From assembly GCA_002427105.1 (NCBI GenBank), contig DIPM01000002.1, positions 1 to 60,245 on the forward strand: a DNA stretch of 60,245 bases. Direction: 5' to 3'. Positions 43,304 to 52,751 of the stretch are shown here, piece after piece. The translations under genes and the position numbers were made by a program. Source of the DNA: Marinilabiliaceae bacterium UBA5488 (GTDB lineage Bacteria; Bacteroidota; Bacteroidia; Bacteroidales; Marinilabiliaceae). How positions within the stretch are numbered: position 1 is the first letter of the stretch; the number at the start of each line of letters is the position of its first letter. The notes below the pieces were generated by a model. The model did no database searches and was not told the origin of the DNA. It saw nothing but the letters and a program-made list of their open reading frames with translations.

Positions 43304-43540
43304 ATGGCAAAGGTTCAAGGAGCAATAGAAGTTAATGAGTTTACCTGTAAAGGCTGTTCGCTTTGTGTAGAGGCTTGCCCTACCGATGTTATCCGCTTGG
43401 CGAAAGAGGTAAACGCCAAAGGCTATAACTTCGCCTATATGTTTGACCCGGAGGCATGTAACGGCTGTTCAAACTGCGCGATGGTTTGTCCCGACAGCTG
43501 CATTACTGTTTATAGAGTAAAACTTGCGGAAACAGCCTGA
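43304..43540 (+). CDS. 2-oxoacid:ferredoxin oxidoreductase, delta (ferredoxin-like) subunit
   Basis: A 78-residue electron-transfer subunit with two 4Fe-4S clusters, CKGCSLCVEACP and CNGCSNCAMVCP. The start is the ATG at 43304 (MAKVQGAIEV); the frame is open upstream but that stretch holds the promoter. It carries electrons from the TPP site to free ferredoxin. First of four subunit genes in the order delta, alpha, beta, gamma (VorD-B-A-C type). Confidence 0.9.
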   Translation: MAKVQGAIEVNEFTCKGCSLCVEACPTDVIRLAKEVNAKGYNFAYMFDPEACNGCSNCAMVCPDSCITVYRVKLAETA

Positions 43541-43630
43541 TAACAGGCTGTTTGTCGTGTGGGACTTAGATCCCCGGGCTGGCCGGCTCTGTGTTTTAAT
43601 AATGGCCATTGATTAATGAATTTTTATTGC

Positions 43631-44713
43631 ATGAAAGAGATAAGGTTAATGAAAGGCAATGAGGCCATAGCTGAAGCTGCAATACGTTGCGGTGTTGATG
43701 GCTATTTCGGTTATCCTATCACGCCGCAATCGGAAGTGATGGAAACCCTGATGGATAACAAACCATGGGAGACCACGGGAATGGTGGTGCTCCAGGCCGA
43801 AAGTGAGATTGCATCAATAAATATGTTGTACGGCGGTGCCGGCTGCGGTAAGAAGGTGATGACTTCCTCTTCAAGCCCTGGTATTAGCCTTATGCAGGAA
43901 GGATTGACCTATCTGGCAGGTGCCGAATTGCCATGCCTTGTGGTAAACGTGGTGCGTGGAGGGCCGGGTCTTGGGACCATTCAGCCGGCTCAGTCTGACT
44001 ACTTTCAAGCCGTTAAGGGCGGTGGCCATGGCGATTACAAGCTGATAGTACTGGCCCCTGCCTCGGTACAAGAGATGTCCGACTTTGTAGAGCTTGCCTT
44101 CGATCTTGCTTTCAAATATCGTAATCCTGCCATGATCTTAAGTGATGGTATGATAGGTCAAATGATGGAGAAAGTCGAGATGAAGCCTTTTAAGCCTCGC
44201 TGGACAAATGAGGAGATAGCAGAGATGCATCCCTGGGCAACAACCGGGAAGCCTGCTTCCCGCGAGCGCAATATCATTACTTCAGTAGAGCTGGATCCCA
44301 ATGCTTTTGAACGTTTCAACCTCAAACTGCAAGCAAAATACAAGACTATTCAGGAGAATGAAGTGCGTTGCGAGATGATTAATTGCGATGATGCCGAATA
44401 TCTGTTTGTAGCCTATGGCTCAAGCGCCCGTATTTGTCAGAAGGCTGTTGATTTGCTTCGTGCCAAAGGAATTAAGGCAGGTCTGCTTCGTCCTATTACC
44501 TTATTCCCCTTTCCAACAAAGCAAATTCAGTCGCTGGCCGGCAATTTGAAAGGCATACTATCGGTTGAATTGAGTATGGGTCAAATGGTTGAGGATGTTC
44601 GCCTCGCCGTTGGCCAAAGTGTGCCTGTTGAGCATTTCGGTCGTGTAGGTGGAGTAATTCACTCGCCTGAAGAAGTTGTTGAAGCTTTGGAGAAAAAAAT
44701 TATTGGAGGTTAA
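43631..44713 (+). CDS. vorB: 2-oxoacid:ferredoxin oxidoreductase, alpha subunit (VorB-like)
   Basis: A 360-residue subunit that starts MKEIRLMKGNEAIAEAAIRCG; an ATG at 43616 would add five residues. YFGYPITPQSEVMETL is the conserved N-terminal loop, and a transketolase-type C-terminal domain follows (YLFVAYGSSARICQKAV). Short alpha plus separate gamma subunit means the four-subunit layout used for pyruvate, branched-chain 2-oxoacids or 2-oxoglutarate. The substrate cannot be fixed from sequence; the symbol reflects common naming in Bacteroidetes. Confidence 0.9.
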   Translation: MKEIRLMKGNEAIAEAAIRCGVDGYFGYPITPQSEVMETLMDNKPWETTGMVVLQAESEIASINMLYGGAGCGKKVMTSSSSPGISLMQEGLTYLAGAELPCLVVNVVRGGPGLGTIQPAQSDYFQAVKGGGHGDYKLIVLAPASVQEMSDFVELAFDLAFKYRNPAMILSDGMIGQMMEKVEMKPFKPRWTNEEIAEMHPWATTGKPASRERNIITSVELDPNAFERFNLKLQAKYKTIQENEVRCEMINCDDAEYLFVAYGSSARICQKAVDLLRAKGIKAGLLRPITLFPFPTKQIQSLAGNLKGILSVELSMGQMVEDVRLAVGQSVPVEHFGRVGGVIHSPEEVVEALEKKIIGG

Positions 44714-44717
44714 TATC

Positions 44718-45485
44718 ATGGCAATAGATATAAAAGAAATTATCAAGCCGGAAAACATCGTTTATAAAAAGAGTAGCCTGCTGACTGACAATGTGATGCA
44801 CTACTGTCCGGGATGTACTCATGGAGTGGTTAACCGCCTGGTAGCCGAGGTAATCGAAGAGATGGGTATTCAGGAGGAAACAATAGGAGTAACCCCTGTA
44901 GGCTGCGCAGTTTTGCTTTATAATTACATCGATATAGACTGGCAGGAGGCTGCCCATGGTCGTGCGCCTGCACTTGGCACTGCTATCAAACGCTTGCGCC
45001 CCGACAGGTACGTGTTTACCTACCAGGGTGATGGCGATTTAGCTGCTATTGGTACTGCCGAAACTATTCACGCCTGCAACCGTGGCGAGAAGATTGTTAT
45101 GATTTTTATTAATAACGGCATTTATGGTATGACCGGCGGTCAGATGGCACCTACTACGCTTGAAGGTATGAAGACTGCAACCAGCCCTTTCGGGCGCGAC
45201 GCCAGCCATGATGGACTTCCAATTAAGATAACTGAAATAGTTGCCACTCTGCCCGGTACAAGCTATGTTACCCGCCAGGCTGCTCATACAGCAAATTCTG
45301 TTCGCAAATTGAAGAAAGCCTTGAAGAAGGCCTTCCTTAATCAGAAAGAAGGTAAAGGAACCTCCTTTATCGAAGTGGTATCTACCTGCAGTTCGGGATG
45401 GAAGCTTAATCCTGTTGATTCCAACAAATGGATGGAAGACAATATGTTTCCGTATTTTCCTTTGGGCGATATCAAAGACGAGTAA
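44718..45485 (+). CDS. 2-oxoacid:ferredoxin oxidoreductase, beta (TPP) subunit
   Basis: A 255-residue subunit that binds thiamine diphosphate. CPGCTHGVVNRLVAEVIEE holds conserved Cys and the GDGDLAAIGTAETIHACNRG to INNGIYGMTGGQ stretch is the TPP-Mg motif. The start is the ATG at 44718, four bases after the alpha stop. It forms the catalytic core with alpha. Confidence 0.92.
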   Translation: MAIDIKEIIKPENIVYKKSSLLTDNVMHYCPGCTHGVVNRLVAEVIEEMGIQEETIGVTPVGCAVLLYNYIDIDWQEAAHGRAPALGTAIKRLRPDRYVFTYQGDGDLAAIGTAETIHACNRGEKIVMIFINNGIYGMTGGQMAPTTLEGMKTATSPFGRDASHDGLPIKITEIVATLPGTSYVTRQAAHTANSVRKLKKALKKAFLNQKEGKGTSFIEVVSTCSSGWKLNPVDSNKWMEDNMFPYFPLGDIKDE

Positions 45486-45551
45486 GTATTATAGATGGCC
45501 GGAAGGGCTGTCTGATAGTTTTTCGAGAGCATTATCAATAATATATCAGGT

Positions 45552-46103
45552 ATGAACGAAGAGATTATAATAGCCGGGTTTGGAGGACAAGGAGTATTGT
45601 CGATGGGCAAAATATTAGCCTACTCAGGTGTTATGCAAGGGATGGAGGTGTCGTGGATGCCTTCTTACGGCCCTGAGATGCGTGGCGGAACGGCCAACGT
45701 AACGGTTATTCTCAGCGACAAGCGTATCAGCTCACCCATTCTTAAGATGTACGATACCGCTATTATTCTTAACCAGCAGTCGATGGATAAGTTTGAGAAG
45801 TTTGTAAAACCCGGAGGTCTCCTTTTGTACGATGGAAACGGTATCACACGGCATCCTGAGCGCAAAGATATTGAAATATACAGGGTTGATGCTGCCGAGG
45901 AGGCTGCTAAGATGCAGAGTTCCAAAACTTTCAATATGATAGTGCTTGGCGCATATCTCAAATTGCGACCTCTGGTGGAAATGGAGAATGTTATGAATGG
46001 TCTGAAAAAGTCGATCCCCGACAGACACCACCATCTACTGCCGCTTAACAAGGCTGCAATTGAGCGTGGAGGTGAAATAGTGAAGGAAGTGTCCGGGGTC
46101 TGA
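45552..46103 (+). CDS. 2-oxoacid:ferredoxin oxidoreductase, gamma subunit
   Basis: A 183-residue subunit with the family opening IIIAGFGGQGVLSMGKIL and the loop SWMPSYGPEMRGGTANV. It probably contacts CoA and closes the complex. Sixty-six bp follow the beta gene; last gene of the unit. No terminator pointing this way is clear; the hairpin at 46250 serves the opposite gene. Confidence 0.92.
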   Translation: MNEEIIIAGFGGQGVLSMGKILAYSGVMQGMEVSWMPSYGPEMRGGTANVTVILSDKRISSPILKMYDTAIILNQQSMDKFEKFVKPGGLLLYDGNGITRHPERKDIEIYRVDAAEEAAKMQSSKTFNMIVLGAYLKLRPLVEMENVMNGLKKSIPDRHHHLLPLNKAAIERGGEIVKEVSGV

Positions 46104-46249
46104 AAAGCTCTTGTTACAGCCGGTCTTATTAAGCAGCTTAATCTAAACCGATTTCATTAAAGCAAACAAAGTTGCCTTATTTGGTAACTTTTGTTGTCTT
46201 TGGGAAGTTCGCGAATCTAAAATCTGCCTGGTCAATTGCCCCAAATGGC

Positions 46250-46279
46250 AAAAAAGCCCTCCGGCTATCGGAGGGCTTT
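46250..46279 (-). terminator. Terminator of the peroxiredoxin gene
   Basis: AAAGCCCTCCG/CGGAGGGCTTT, an 11-bp stem with a 5-nt loop, followed on the minus strand by a run of six Ts. It lies 12 bp after the stop at 46292. The rest of 46104-46291 shows no gene. Confidence 0.9.
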
Positions 46280-46291
46280 AATCAATGCTTA

Positions 46292-47008
46292 TTATTTCCT
46301 TTTGATTTTTTTCATTACCTGGTCTTCAGGCAGCGGTTTGGTACAGAAGAACCAGTCGTAGCACTTCATTTCGCCTTCTTTGCCTTCCATCCTTTTTTGA
46401 GCCGTTCCGCAGCTTCCTGCTGTTGGCACAATTACGTCATCACCGGGACGCCAGTCAGCCGGGGTGGCAATATTAAAGGCGTCAGCAGTTTGCAGAGCCA
46501 TAAGGACTCGTTTTAGTTCGTCGAAATTACGACCGGCAGAAAGTGGGTAGTAAATAATGGTACGAATTTTTGCCTCGGGGTCGATAATAAAGACGGCGCG
46601 TACTGCTTTAGTATTACTTTCACCCGGCTGAATCATGCCATACTTGGAGGATACTTCCATGGTGATGTCTTCAATTAGAGGGAAGGTAACTTCCACATTT
46701 TTCATCCCCTTGTATTCAATCTTTTCTTTGATAGTGCGCAACCATGCAATATGGCTGTACAGACCATCAACTGATAGTCCTACCAGTTCGGTATTTAGCT
46801 CCAGAAATTCTTTTTGCATGGTGGCAAAAGTCATAAATTCAGAGGTACATACTGGAGTAAAGTCAGCGGGGTGGCTGAAAAGGATTACCCATTTGCCCTT
46901 ATAGTCGGCCGGGAAATTGATAGGACCCTGAGTAGTTTCGGCCTTAAATGCGGGAGCCGGGTCGCCAAGACGCGGCATACTGTAAACTTCTTGTTTTGTT
47001 TCTTCCAT
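46292..47008 (-). CDS. Peroxiredoxin (Prx6/AhpC-TSA type)
   Basis: A 238-residue thiol peroxidase that reduces hydrogen peroxide and organic peroxides. The peroxidatic Cys54 is in HPADFTPVCTSEF. The C-terminal part has three more Cys in SCGTAQKRMEGKEGEMKCYDWFFCTKPL, as in archaeal and anaerobe enzymes that use a resolving Cys there. I use the ATG at 47008; MPRLGD at 46978 is a possible later start. Single gene. Confidence 0.93.
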   Translation of the reverse strand: MEETKQEVYSMPRLGDPAPAFKAETTQGPINFPADYKGKWVILFSHPADFTPVCTSEFMTFATMQKEFLELNTELVGLSVDGLYSHIAWLRTIKEKIEYKGMKNVEVTFPLIEDITMEVSSKYGMIQPGESNTKAVRAVFIIDPEAKIRTIIYYPLSAGRNFDELKRVLMALQTADAFNIATPADWRPGDDVIVPTAGSCGTAQKRMEGKEGEMKCYDWFFCTKPLPEDQVMKKIKRK

Positions 47009-47169
47009 GGTAAAATACTTTTAAAGTTAATATATATGCTATTGATTAAATAAGCTCTGAGCCGACATTTTGCCGACTTAATGCATATTGCAAATAGTCT
47101 TTTGGGGTATGAAAAAGCAATTAGCTATGCATTAAATATAATCAATTATTGGCAAAAATTCAAATATTT

Positions 47170-47304
47170 GAAGGAGGAAACAAATGTTTCGTATTGATTG
47201 ATAATATGCGGTATAGGGAAAACCTATAAAATTTGTAGGATAGGATTTAGAAGATAGATTTCAGAGGATACTTTTCACAGTATCCTCTGAAACCGGGTTT
47301 TTTT
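47170..47304 (+). ncRNA. Possible small RNA with intrinsic terminator (plus strand)
   Basis: In the 320-bp gap between two minus-strand genes are three successive hairpins: GAAAC/GTTTC (47178-47191), TATAGG/CCTATA (47213-47228) and a perfect 13-bp stem TTTCAGAGGATAC/GTATCCTCTGAAA (47259-47292) followed after CCGGG by TTTTTTT (47297-47303). The T-run makes it a terminator on the plus strand, where no protein gene precedes it. A 14-bp palindrome, TTCAAATATTTGAA, at 47160-47173 contains AATATTTG, one base from a -7 box. The start is a guess. Alternatively the last hairpin only protects the 3' end of the GH9 mRNA on the minus strand. Confidence 0.35.
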
Positions 47305-47328
47305 AGTAGCCTTCCGGCCGGTAATGTG

Positions 47329-49860
47329 TTATTTTGACAAGTTTTTAAGCGCAGAGCCGAAGATCAGGTATCCTGTATTGCCTGCTATAGTACCCTCGTT
47401 TTGACCCCATAAAAATGGCCAGTCATCATAGTTCTCAAAATGATCGGGCTTACGGAATAATATCCCGGGCGCGACATTCCCCGGGATAAACGAGAAGTCG
47501 GCTCTGTTGTTGCCGTAAAACACTTGTTTTGGTCTTGCTGCGCCCAGCGTGGCAACCAAAGAGTAGTTGTGATAAGGATGGTTGCCAAACAGGAAGTCGG
47601 AAGCCTTATAGGCGTGAGAGGCATCAATAATATCAGGGTAATATTCTGCTGCAAAGCAAATCGAGGTGCCAAAGTTGCTCAGCGCTCCGCCTCCTGCCCA
47701 GTTGCCCAAGCCTATAGGCACTCCATAGGGATTGTCCTTTTCAAGTTCCGAAATGTAGTTACTATATTCTTCAACATAGGGACGAAGTCTTTCTTTATAG
47801 GAAGCATCCAGATGAGGTATGGCATTTAAAGCCGTGAGCAAGGCGAAGTTTACATTTCGATCCAGGATAAACCAAAGGCTTTCTTCAAATTTATCGCGGT
47901 ATTGCTTTTCTCCGGTGGACACGTAAAGCTCCAGATAAGTTGCAATATCACCGGGCCCTCCTCTGTGGCTGAAACGCTCGTCTTCTCTTTGCGCCATAAG
48001 CTCAATAGCTTCATTAAGGAGCCTTTTGGACTGAAACAAGACCCTGTCGGCAAGCTCGTCATTGTAGCCTCTAAGTGCCCTGGCCGAAGCAGCAAACATA
48101 GCAGAAGCGCTAAGATCCAGATTTGGATCCCTGCTGGTGAAAGCCCACAAATCATCCTTTACTCCGCTGGATTTTCCATCGGCAGCAACTTCATAAGGGC
48201 CAAGCTCAGGATTATAGGGCAGTCCGTCGGTCAGGGAAGCTGCATCGCCAAGGTGGTGATAGTTGTACAATACCGAGTTGGAGAGGGTTTGAGCCATGTG
48301 TCCTATATTTTCGGCCTGGGCAACAAGGTTAAGTGTTCCGTGTTCTATAAACTGTAGAACATCCGGAATGCCATCGGGGCGGTGAAGTTCGACATATCGC
48401 TGCTCTTGATTTACAAAGGTCTTGTCACGCAAGGGCTTAAAATTCTCCCAAATGCGAACCAGATTTTGCACCACGGAGATATTTGAACCTGTTTCGATAT
48501 CAAAATCGCCTGCATCAAAGAAGCCTCCAATATTAAGTCCGGGTATCAGCTCCAGTGCTTCGTATTTGGTATCGGTTGTAGGGCCCTGCCAGTGGAGGTC
48601 GAAGTGGTCGGTGTTGGGCGGTGCCTGAAGATAGCCATCTTTAAAAGGCTCGCCGTGCCACACTCTGTAACCTTCCCTTACAAACATGTGATTCATGTGT
48701 ATTGGAATCCAGATATCGCTTGTAGCGTCGGTTATATTATTGTAAACATTATCAGCAATGATGAAATTGTTTGTTTTTTGTTCACCATACTTTATGTAGT
48801 AAATCCCCGGCTTATTAACTTCCGAGAAATCGAATTTTACATAGTGGTATTTGAAGTAATCGCCCCAGGGTACTATACTTCCTGAGAATACTTCCTTATG
48901 GCTTCCGTCTTCCTCTAATTTATATAAGGCGGCTGTTTCAAGCACCTTGTCGTTTTTGTCGAGCTCAATTACCGACACCTTTCTTTGACCGGGAAGATAA
49001 CCTACTTGCGAAAACCCAATATTAGGCTCTCTTATCCAATTGTCTATGGTATTGATGTCTATGTCCCAGGTAAGTACTTCCCCGGTCTGCCCGGCGGGAA
49101 GGAGACTACGCAAGACGTACCACCCGTTTTGAGCTAAAACTCTTCCGTCGTAAAGCAAAATCTCTGAATCTTGCGAACTCACCTTAAGCATGCGCTCGGG
49201 ATCCTCGGGAGCAAGGGTGAAGGATTGGCCGCTTTCTATAGGAAGAGGCTCCACAAAGCGCTCTGTTCCTCTATCATCGTAGGTGCGATATCCCTTATAT
49301 TGTTTTGCCTTTTCGCTGTTGGGCAAAGTGATAGTGTTGGTAACCGGGTAGCGGGAGAAACGGTTTATCCGTCCGTCGGTCAGATAAGTCTTGTTCCAAT
49401 ATTGCGAAGGCAGAAACTCCAGGTTAAACCCGGCCTTTCCTTCCAATTCTTTTGGCAGAGGCTTATCTAAAAAAACTGATATCTGAATTTTTTGACCTTT
49501 AGCGCTTATGACAACTCTGGATTCAAAGCCAAAATCCTTATATGCCAATACAGATTCAATAGAATTGCTTGCTTTATTGACCGTACGGCGGGTAACATCA
49601 GGAACCAAATCCCACTGCTCGGGTGTGGATGAAAGTCGCACAGCTCCTCCTTGCGAGGTTCTCACTCCATGATGAATGATTTCTATACCGGCATTTTTTT
49701 CATCATTAAATCCTCCTGTAAACAGGTTGTTATAAACAAGGACATTAAGGCCTTGTCTCTCAAAATACTCAAGGTCATTGAGCTTAATGTCTTGCCCCTG
49801 GGCAAAGCTGAAGGCCCCTGTAAGTAGCATAAGTGAATAAATTCTAAGTCTTTTCTTCAT
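47329..49860 (-). CDS. Glycoside hydrolase family 9 enzyme
   Basis: An 843-residue secreted enzyme (signal MKKRLRIYSLMLLTGAFSFAQ). About residues 275-365 look like the Ig-like N-terminal domain of GH9 cellulases (SQVGYLPGQRKVSVI, KPGIYYIKYGEQKTNNF) and 375-843 like the GH9 (alpha/alpha)6 barrel. The catalytic base region is GGFFDAGDFDIETG (about 440-452) and the acid Glu near 822 is in WGQNEGTIAGNTG. The first 270 residues are beta-rich and unassigned. GH9 enzymes cut beta-1,4-glucans; some are beta-glucosidases or exo-glucosaminidases, so the substrate is open. The start is the ATG at 49860. Confidence 0.88.
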   Translation of the reverse strand: MKKRLRIYSLMLLTGAFSFAQGQDIKLNDLEYFERQGLNVLVYNNLFTGGFNDEKNAGIEIIHHGVRTSQGGAVRLSSTPEQWDLVPDVTRRTVNKASNSIESVLAYKDFGFESRVVISAKGQKIQISVFLDKPLPKELEGKAGFNLEFLPSQYWNKTYLTDGRINRFSRYPVTNTITLPNSEKAKQYKGYRTYDDRGTERFVEPLPIESGQSFTLAPEDPERMLKVSSQDSEILLYDGRVLAQNGWYVLRSLLPAGQTGEVLTWDIDINTIDNWIREPNIGFSQVGYLPGQRKVSVIELDKNDKVLETAALYKLEEDGSHKEVFSGSIVPWGDYFKYHYVKFDFSEVNKPGIYYIKYGEQKTNNFIIADNVYNNITDATSDIWIPIHMNHMFVREGYRVWHGEPFKDGYLQAPPNTDHFDLHWQGPTTDTKYEALELIPGLNIGGFFDAGDFDIETGSNISVVQNLVRIWENFKPLRDKTFVNQEQRYVELHRPDGIPDVLQFIEHGTLNLVAQAENIGHMAQTLSNSVLYNYHHLGDAASLTDGLPYNPELGPYEVAADGKSSGVKDDLWAFTSRDPNLDLSASAMFAASARALRGYNDELADRVLFQSKRLLNEAIELMAQREDERFSHRGGPGDIATYLELYVSTGEKQYRDKFEESLWFILDRNVNFALLTALNAIPHLDASYKERLRPYVEEYSNYISELEKDNPYGVPIGLGNWAGGGALSNFGTSICFAAEYYPDIIDASHAYKASDFLFGNHPYHNYSLVATLGAARPKQVFYGNNRADFSFIPGNVAPGILFRKPDHFENYDDWPFLWGQNEGTIAGNTGYLIFGSALKNLSK

Positions 49861-50017
49861 AATCAATTAATCTAATTTCTAATAACATTTGACGCATTTG
49901 AGAAAAGGATGAAAGGAGAACTTCTTACTCTTGGCTATCAAGCGATAGACAGAGATAGTAAAAGGAACATTTATTCTGCTATAATAGTGATAAATTTCTA
50001 CGATTACTAACATTATG

Positions 50018-50025
50018 CAAAAGTA
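50018..50025 (-). promoter_or_regulatory. GH9 promoter -7 box
   Basis: TACTTTTG followed by CA on the minus strand, an exact -7 match and the same sequence as at rpsL, 158 bp before the GH9 ATG. No -33 TTTG is at the usual distance. It suggests that the GH9 gene is transcribed apart from the receptor gene upstream. Confidence 0.5.
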
Positions 50026-50059
50026 TGCTTGTTGTTTTGCAGCAGTATTTCGACCTCAG

Positions 50060-52717
50060 CTAAAATTTTAGAGTGTACTTCAGATAGGGAATGGGGAAGG
50101 GGAAGAGGCTCAGTTGCTTCAGAGTACGTACAGATGAGCCCGGTTCGTCATCTGATTCGGAAGCAAAATATAGCAGAAAAGGATTTTGCCGTCCGTAAAG
50201 ATTGATTGCACCTACACTCCATATCCTTGTGCTTTTTTCCCTCTCTTTTGTAAAATTAAACCCGATATCTAATCTGTGAAAGTCAGGCATCCTAAAATCA
50301 TTGATCGTCATGGCGTTTTCAGAAAAGCCGCCGTTTAGGACTCCCTTATTGTATGGAAAATCGGGGGCATAATATTTTTCGGAGGGCAGGGTAACGGGAG
50401 TCCCGCTGCCGTAGTGCCACATAAGACCCATATCGCTTCGCTCGTTGAAGCGGTAGCTGAGCGAGATATTGAAGTCATGCCTGCGGTCAAAGCGAGCGGG
50501 GAAGCTCTTCCCGTTGTTAAGTCCCTCAAAGCGATTTTTGGTTTTGGCAAGTGTATAGCCCATCCATCCGCTCAGTACGCCTCTGGTTTTTCTAAGCAAA
50601 ATCTCGAAGCCGTATGACTCACCCGAGCCGGTTGTGAGCTTTTCTTCCCAGTAGGTTGAGTAGTCGAAGAATCCTGTACTCTCTTTGTAATGCAGCAGAT
50701 TATCCAACTCCTTATAATAAACATCAGTGTTGATCTGAAAAACCCTCTTGCTGTCAAGGTAGATATCGCTTCCTATGTTAAACTGCTTCGATTTCATGGG
50801 CGCAATGCGGTCGGTAACGGGCAGCCATAAGTCAGTTGGCAGATTGACATAAGAAGAGCTGACAAGATGAATAAATTGCGACATCTCCGAATAAGAGGCT
50901 CTAAATGAAAGGGAGGGATTGAGCCGGTAGCTTATTGAGATGCGAGGTTCGATTGAGTAATAAACTCTGTTTTCACCGGTAAAGGCTACAGCCCTGATGC
51001 CCGTATTCGCTCTGAACTTTTCTCGGATACTCCATTCATCTTCCAGATAAAAATGAAATTCCCCTCCCTTAAGGTCGTCCTCGCCTATGCTTGTGTCTAT
51101 TTGTTCGGACGATTCATCCCTTTGTATTATATCAATGCCGGGGTTGAAGTAGTGCCCTATGGCTCCGGTGCCAAATTTAACAATATGATTATTGGAAGGG
51201 AAGTAATCGAAATCTATTCTTGCGCCAAAATCTCTTATCCCACTAAGGTAGCGCTGTTCAAAGCTGTCCCATCTGTTTTCCTCCAGCTTGCTTCTTTGAA
51301 CTCCTATAAAGAAGCGGTAATCTGAATAGGTCGCCGTAAGATTGCTGAAGAGCTTTGGCGTAATAAGGAAATTCCATCTTAAGCCGCCCACGAAATTACC
51401 CCATCCGGCATTGTTCTCGTCATTAATGCTTGTTTGATTGGCGGGGCTGCCTGTATCGCTCAAAACCGTCTGGAAGTTGTAGCTTGTCATATACTTGTCG
51501 CGACCCCAATAAACATTGAGGTAGAGCTTATTCCTATCGTTGAGGGCGTGATTGTATTTTGCATTAAGGTCATAAAAATAGTAGTTGGTCCTTGCGTCGT
51601 TACCACGCTGAACCAGACCGGCAATAAGATCCAGGTAGGTGCGCCTGAAGGATAGGGCAAAGCTTGATTTGTCTTTTATCACCGGTCCGTCAAGGGCGGC
51701 TCCCGATGATAAAAGTCCCAGGTTAAGATTTCCTTTAACTTTATCCTTGTTGCCTTCAAGCATTCTTATATCAACCACGGATGATAGTCTGCCGCCATAA
51801 CGTGCCGGGAAGCTTCCTTTATGAACAGATACGTGCTTAACGGCGTCGGCATTGAAAATGGAAAAGAAACCCAGGAGATGACCTATATTGTAAACCGGTA
51901 CATCATCCAGGAGAATCAAATTCTGGTCGGGACCGCCACCTCTCACATACAATCCGCTAAAACCTTCGCTACCGCCTTGCACTCCCGGCAGCATTTGTAT
52001 GTTTTTGACCAAGTCGGTCTCTCCCAGTAGGGCCGGAGATTGTCTGATTATATCAGCCGGAATTATTATAGCCCCCATGTTGGTGGTAGAAATATTCTCG
52101 CCGGGAATCTCTCCTTTTACATCAATTTGCCTTAGCATAATTGAGGCACTCAGGCGAAAATTAATTACGGTATCACTTCCCAGTTCAAAGCTTTTCGTTT
52201 TGCCTGTGAATCCTACATAAGAAGCGCTTATCTCGTTGTATCCCGCCGGAAGAGTAAGGCTGTAATATCCAAAGTTGTTGCTTACGGTTCCGGCACCGTT
52301 GCCGCGATTGTAAATATTGGCAGAGGGCAGAGTCTCGCTTGTCAGGTCGTCATAAATAAATCCGCTTACAGTATAGCTGTACTCCGATGCGTTCAGTGGG
52401 CGGATAATAACTTTGTTGTCCTTGATAACATAGAAAAAGGGACAGCGGGCAAAAACGTCCTGGAGATGCTCGATAAGGGATTTGTTCTCGTCCTTCAATC
52501 TTATATTACTCTCCATGCACATCCGGTTGCTGTAGCTGATTGTCCAGCCTGACTCTTTCTCAAGGACAGATATAAGAGTGCGGGTAGAGCCGCTTATGCG
52601 CCCCGGATTAATTTTTGGGCTGACATCATTTTGGGCATATAATGGAATCGAGGTTGCTCCTAAAAACAGAACAACCCCGATTATGTATTTTATTATATTT
52701 GACAAGGACGTTTTCAA
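50060..52717 (-). CDS. TonB-dependent receptor with STN domain
   Basis: An 885-residue outer-membrane receptor. Signal peptide (about 1-28, GATSIPLYAQ), STN domain (about 35-105, LISVLEKESGWTISYSNRMC), a CarboxypepD_reg-like domain (about 115-200, SGFIYDDLTSETLPSANIYN), plug (GMLPGVQGGSEGF-like MLPGVQGGSEGFSGLYVRGGGPDQNLILLDDVPVYN) and a barrel ending LKYTLKF. The start is TTG at 52717, the only start ahead of the signal peptide. STN domains pass a substrate signal to FecR, and the receptor follows the FecR and sigma genes in one direction. There is no SusD partner, so it is not a classic starch-type pair. Its substrate is unknown. Confidence 0.9.
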   Translation of the reverse strand: MKTSLSNIIKYIIGVVLFLGATSIPLYAQNDVSPKINPGRISGSTRTLISVLEKESGWTISYSNRMCMESNIRLKDENKSLIEHLQDVFARCPFFYVIKDNKVIIRPLNASEYSYTVSGFIYDDLTSETLPSANIYNRGNGAGTVSNNFGYYSLTLPAGYNEISASYVGFTGKTKSFELGSDTVINFRLSASIMLRQIDVKGEIPGENISTTNMGAIIIPADIIRQSPALLGETDLVKNIQMLPGVQGGSEGFSGLYVRGGGPDQNLILLDDVPVYNIGHLLGFFSIFNADAVKHVSVHKGSFPARYGGRLSSVVDIRMLEGNKDKVKGNLNLGLLSSGAALDGPVIKDKSSFALSFRRTYLDLIAGLVQRGNDARTNYYFYDLNAKYNHALNDRNKLYLNVYWGRDKYMTSYNFQTVLSDTGSPANQTSINDENNAGWGNFVGGLRWNFLITPKLFSNLTATYSDYRFFIGVQRSKLEENRWDSFEQRYLSGIRDFGARIDFDYFPSNNHIVKFGTGAIGHYFNPGIDIIQRDESSEQIDTSIGEDDLKGGEFHFYLEDEWSIREKFRANTGIRAVAFTGENRVYYSIEPRISISYRLNPSLSFRASYSEMSQFIHLVSSSYVNLPTDLWLPVTDRIAPMKSKQFNIGSDIYLDSKRVFQINTDVYYKELDNLLHYKESTGFFDYSTYWEEKLTTGSGESYGFEILLRKTRGVLSGWMGYTLAKTKNRFEGLNNGKSFPARFDRRHDFNISLSYRFNERSDMGLMWHYGSGTPVTLPSEKYYAPDFPYNKGVLNGGFSENAMTINDFRMPDFHRLDIGFNFTKEREKSTRIWSVGAINLYGRQNPFLLYFASESDDEPGSSVRTLKQLSLFPFPIPYLKYTLKF

Positions 52718-52751
52718 GGGGCTATTTTTGTTACGAATAGACCCCCTAAAA

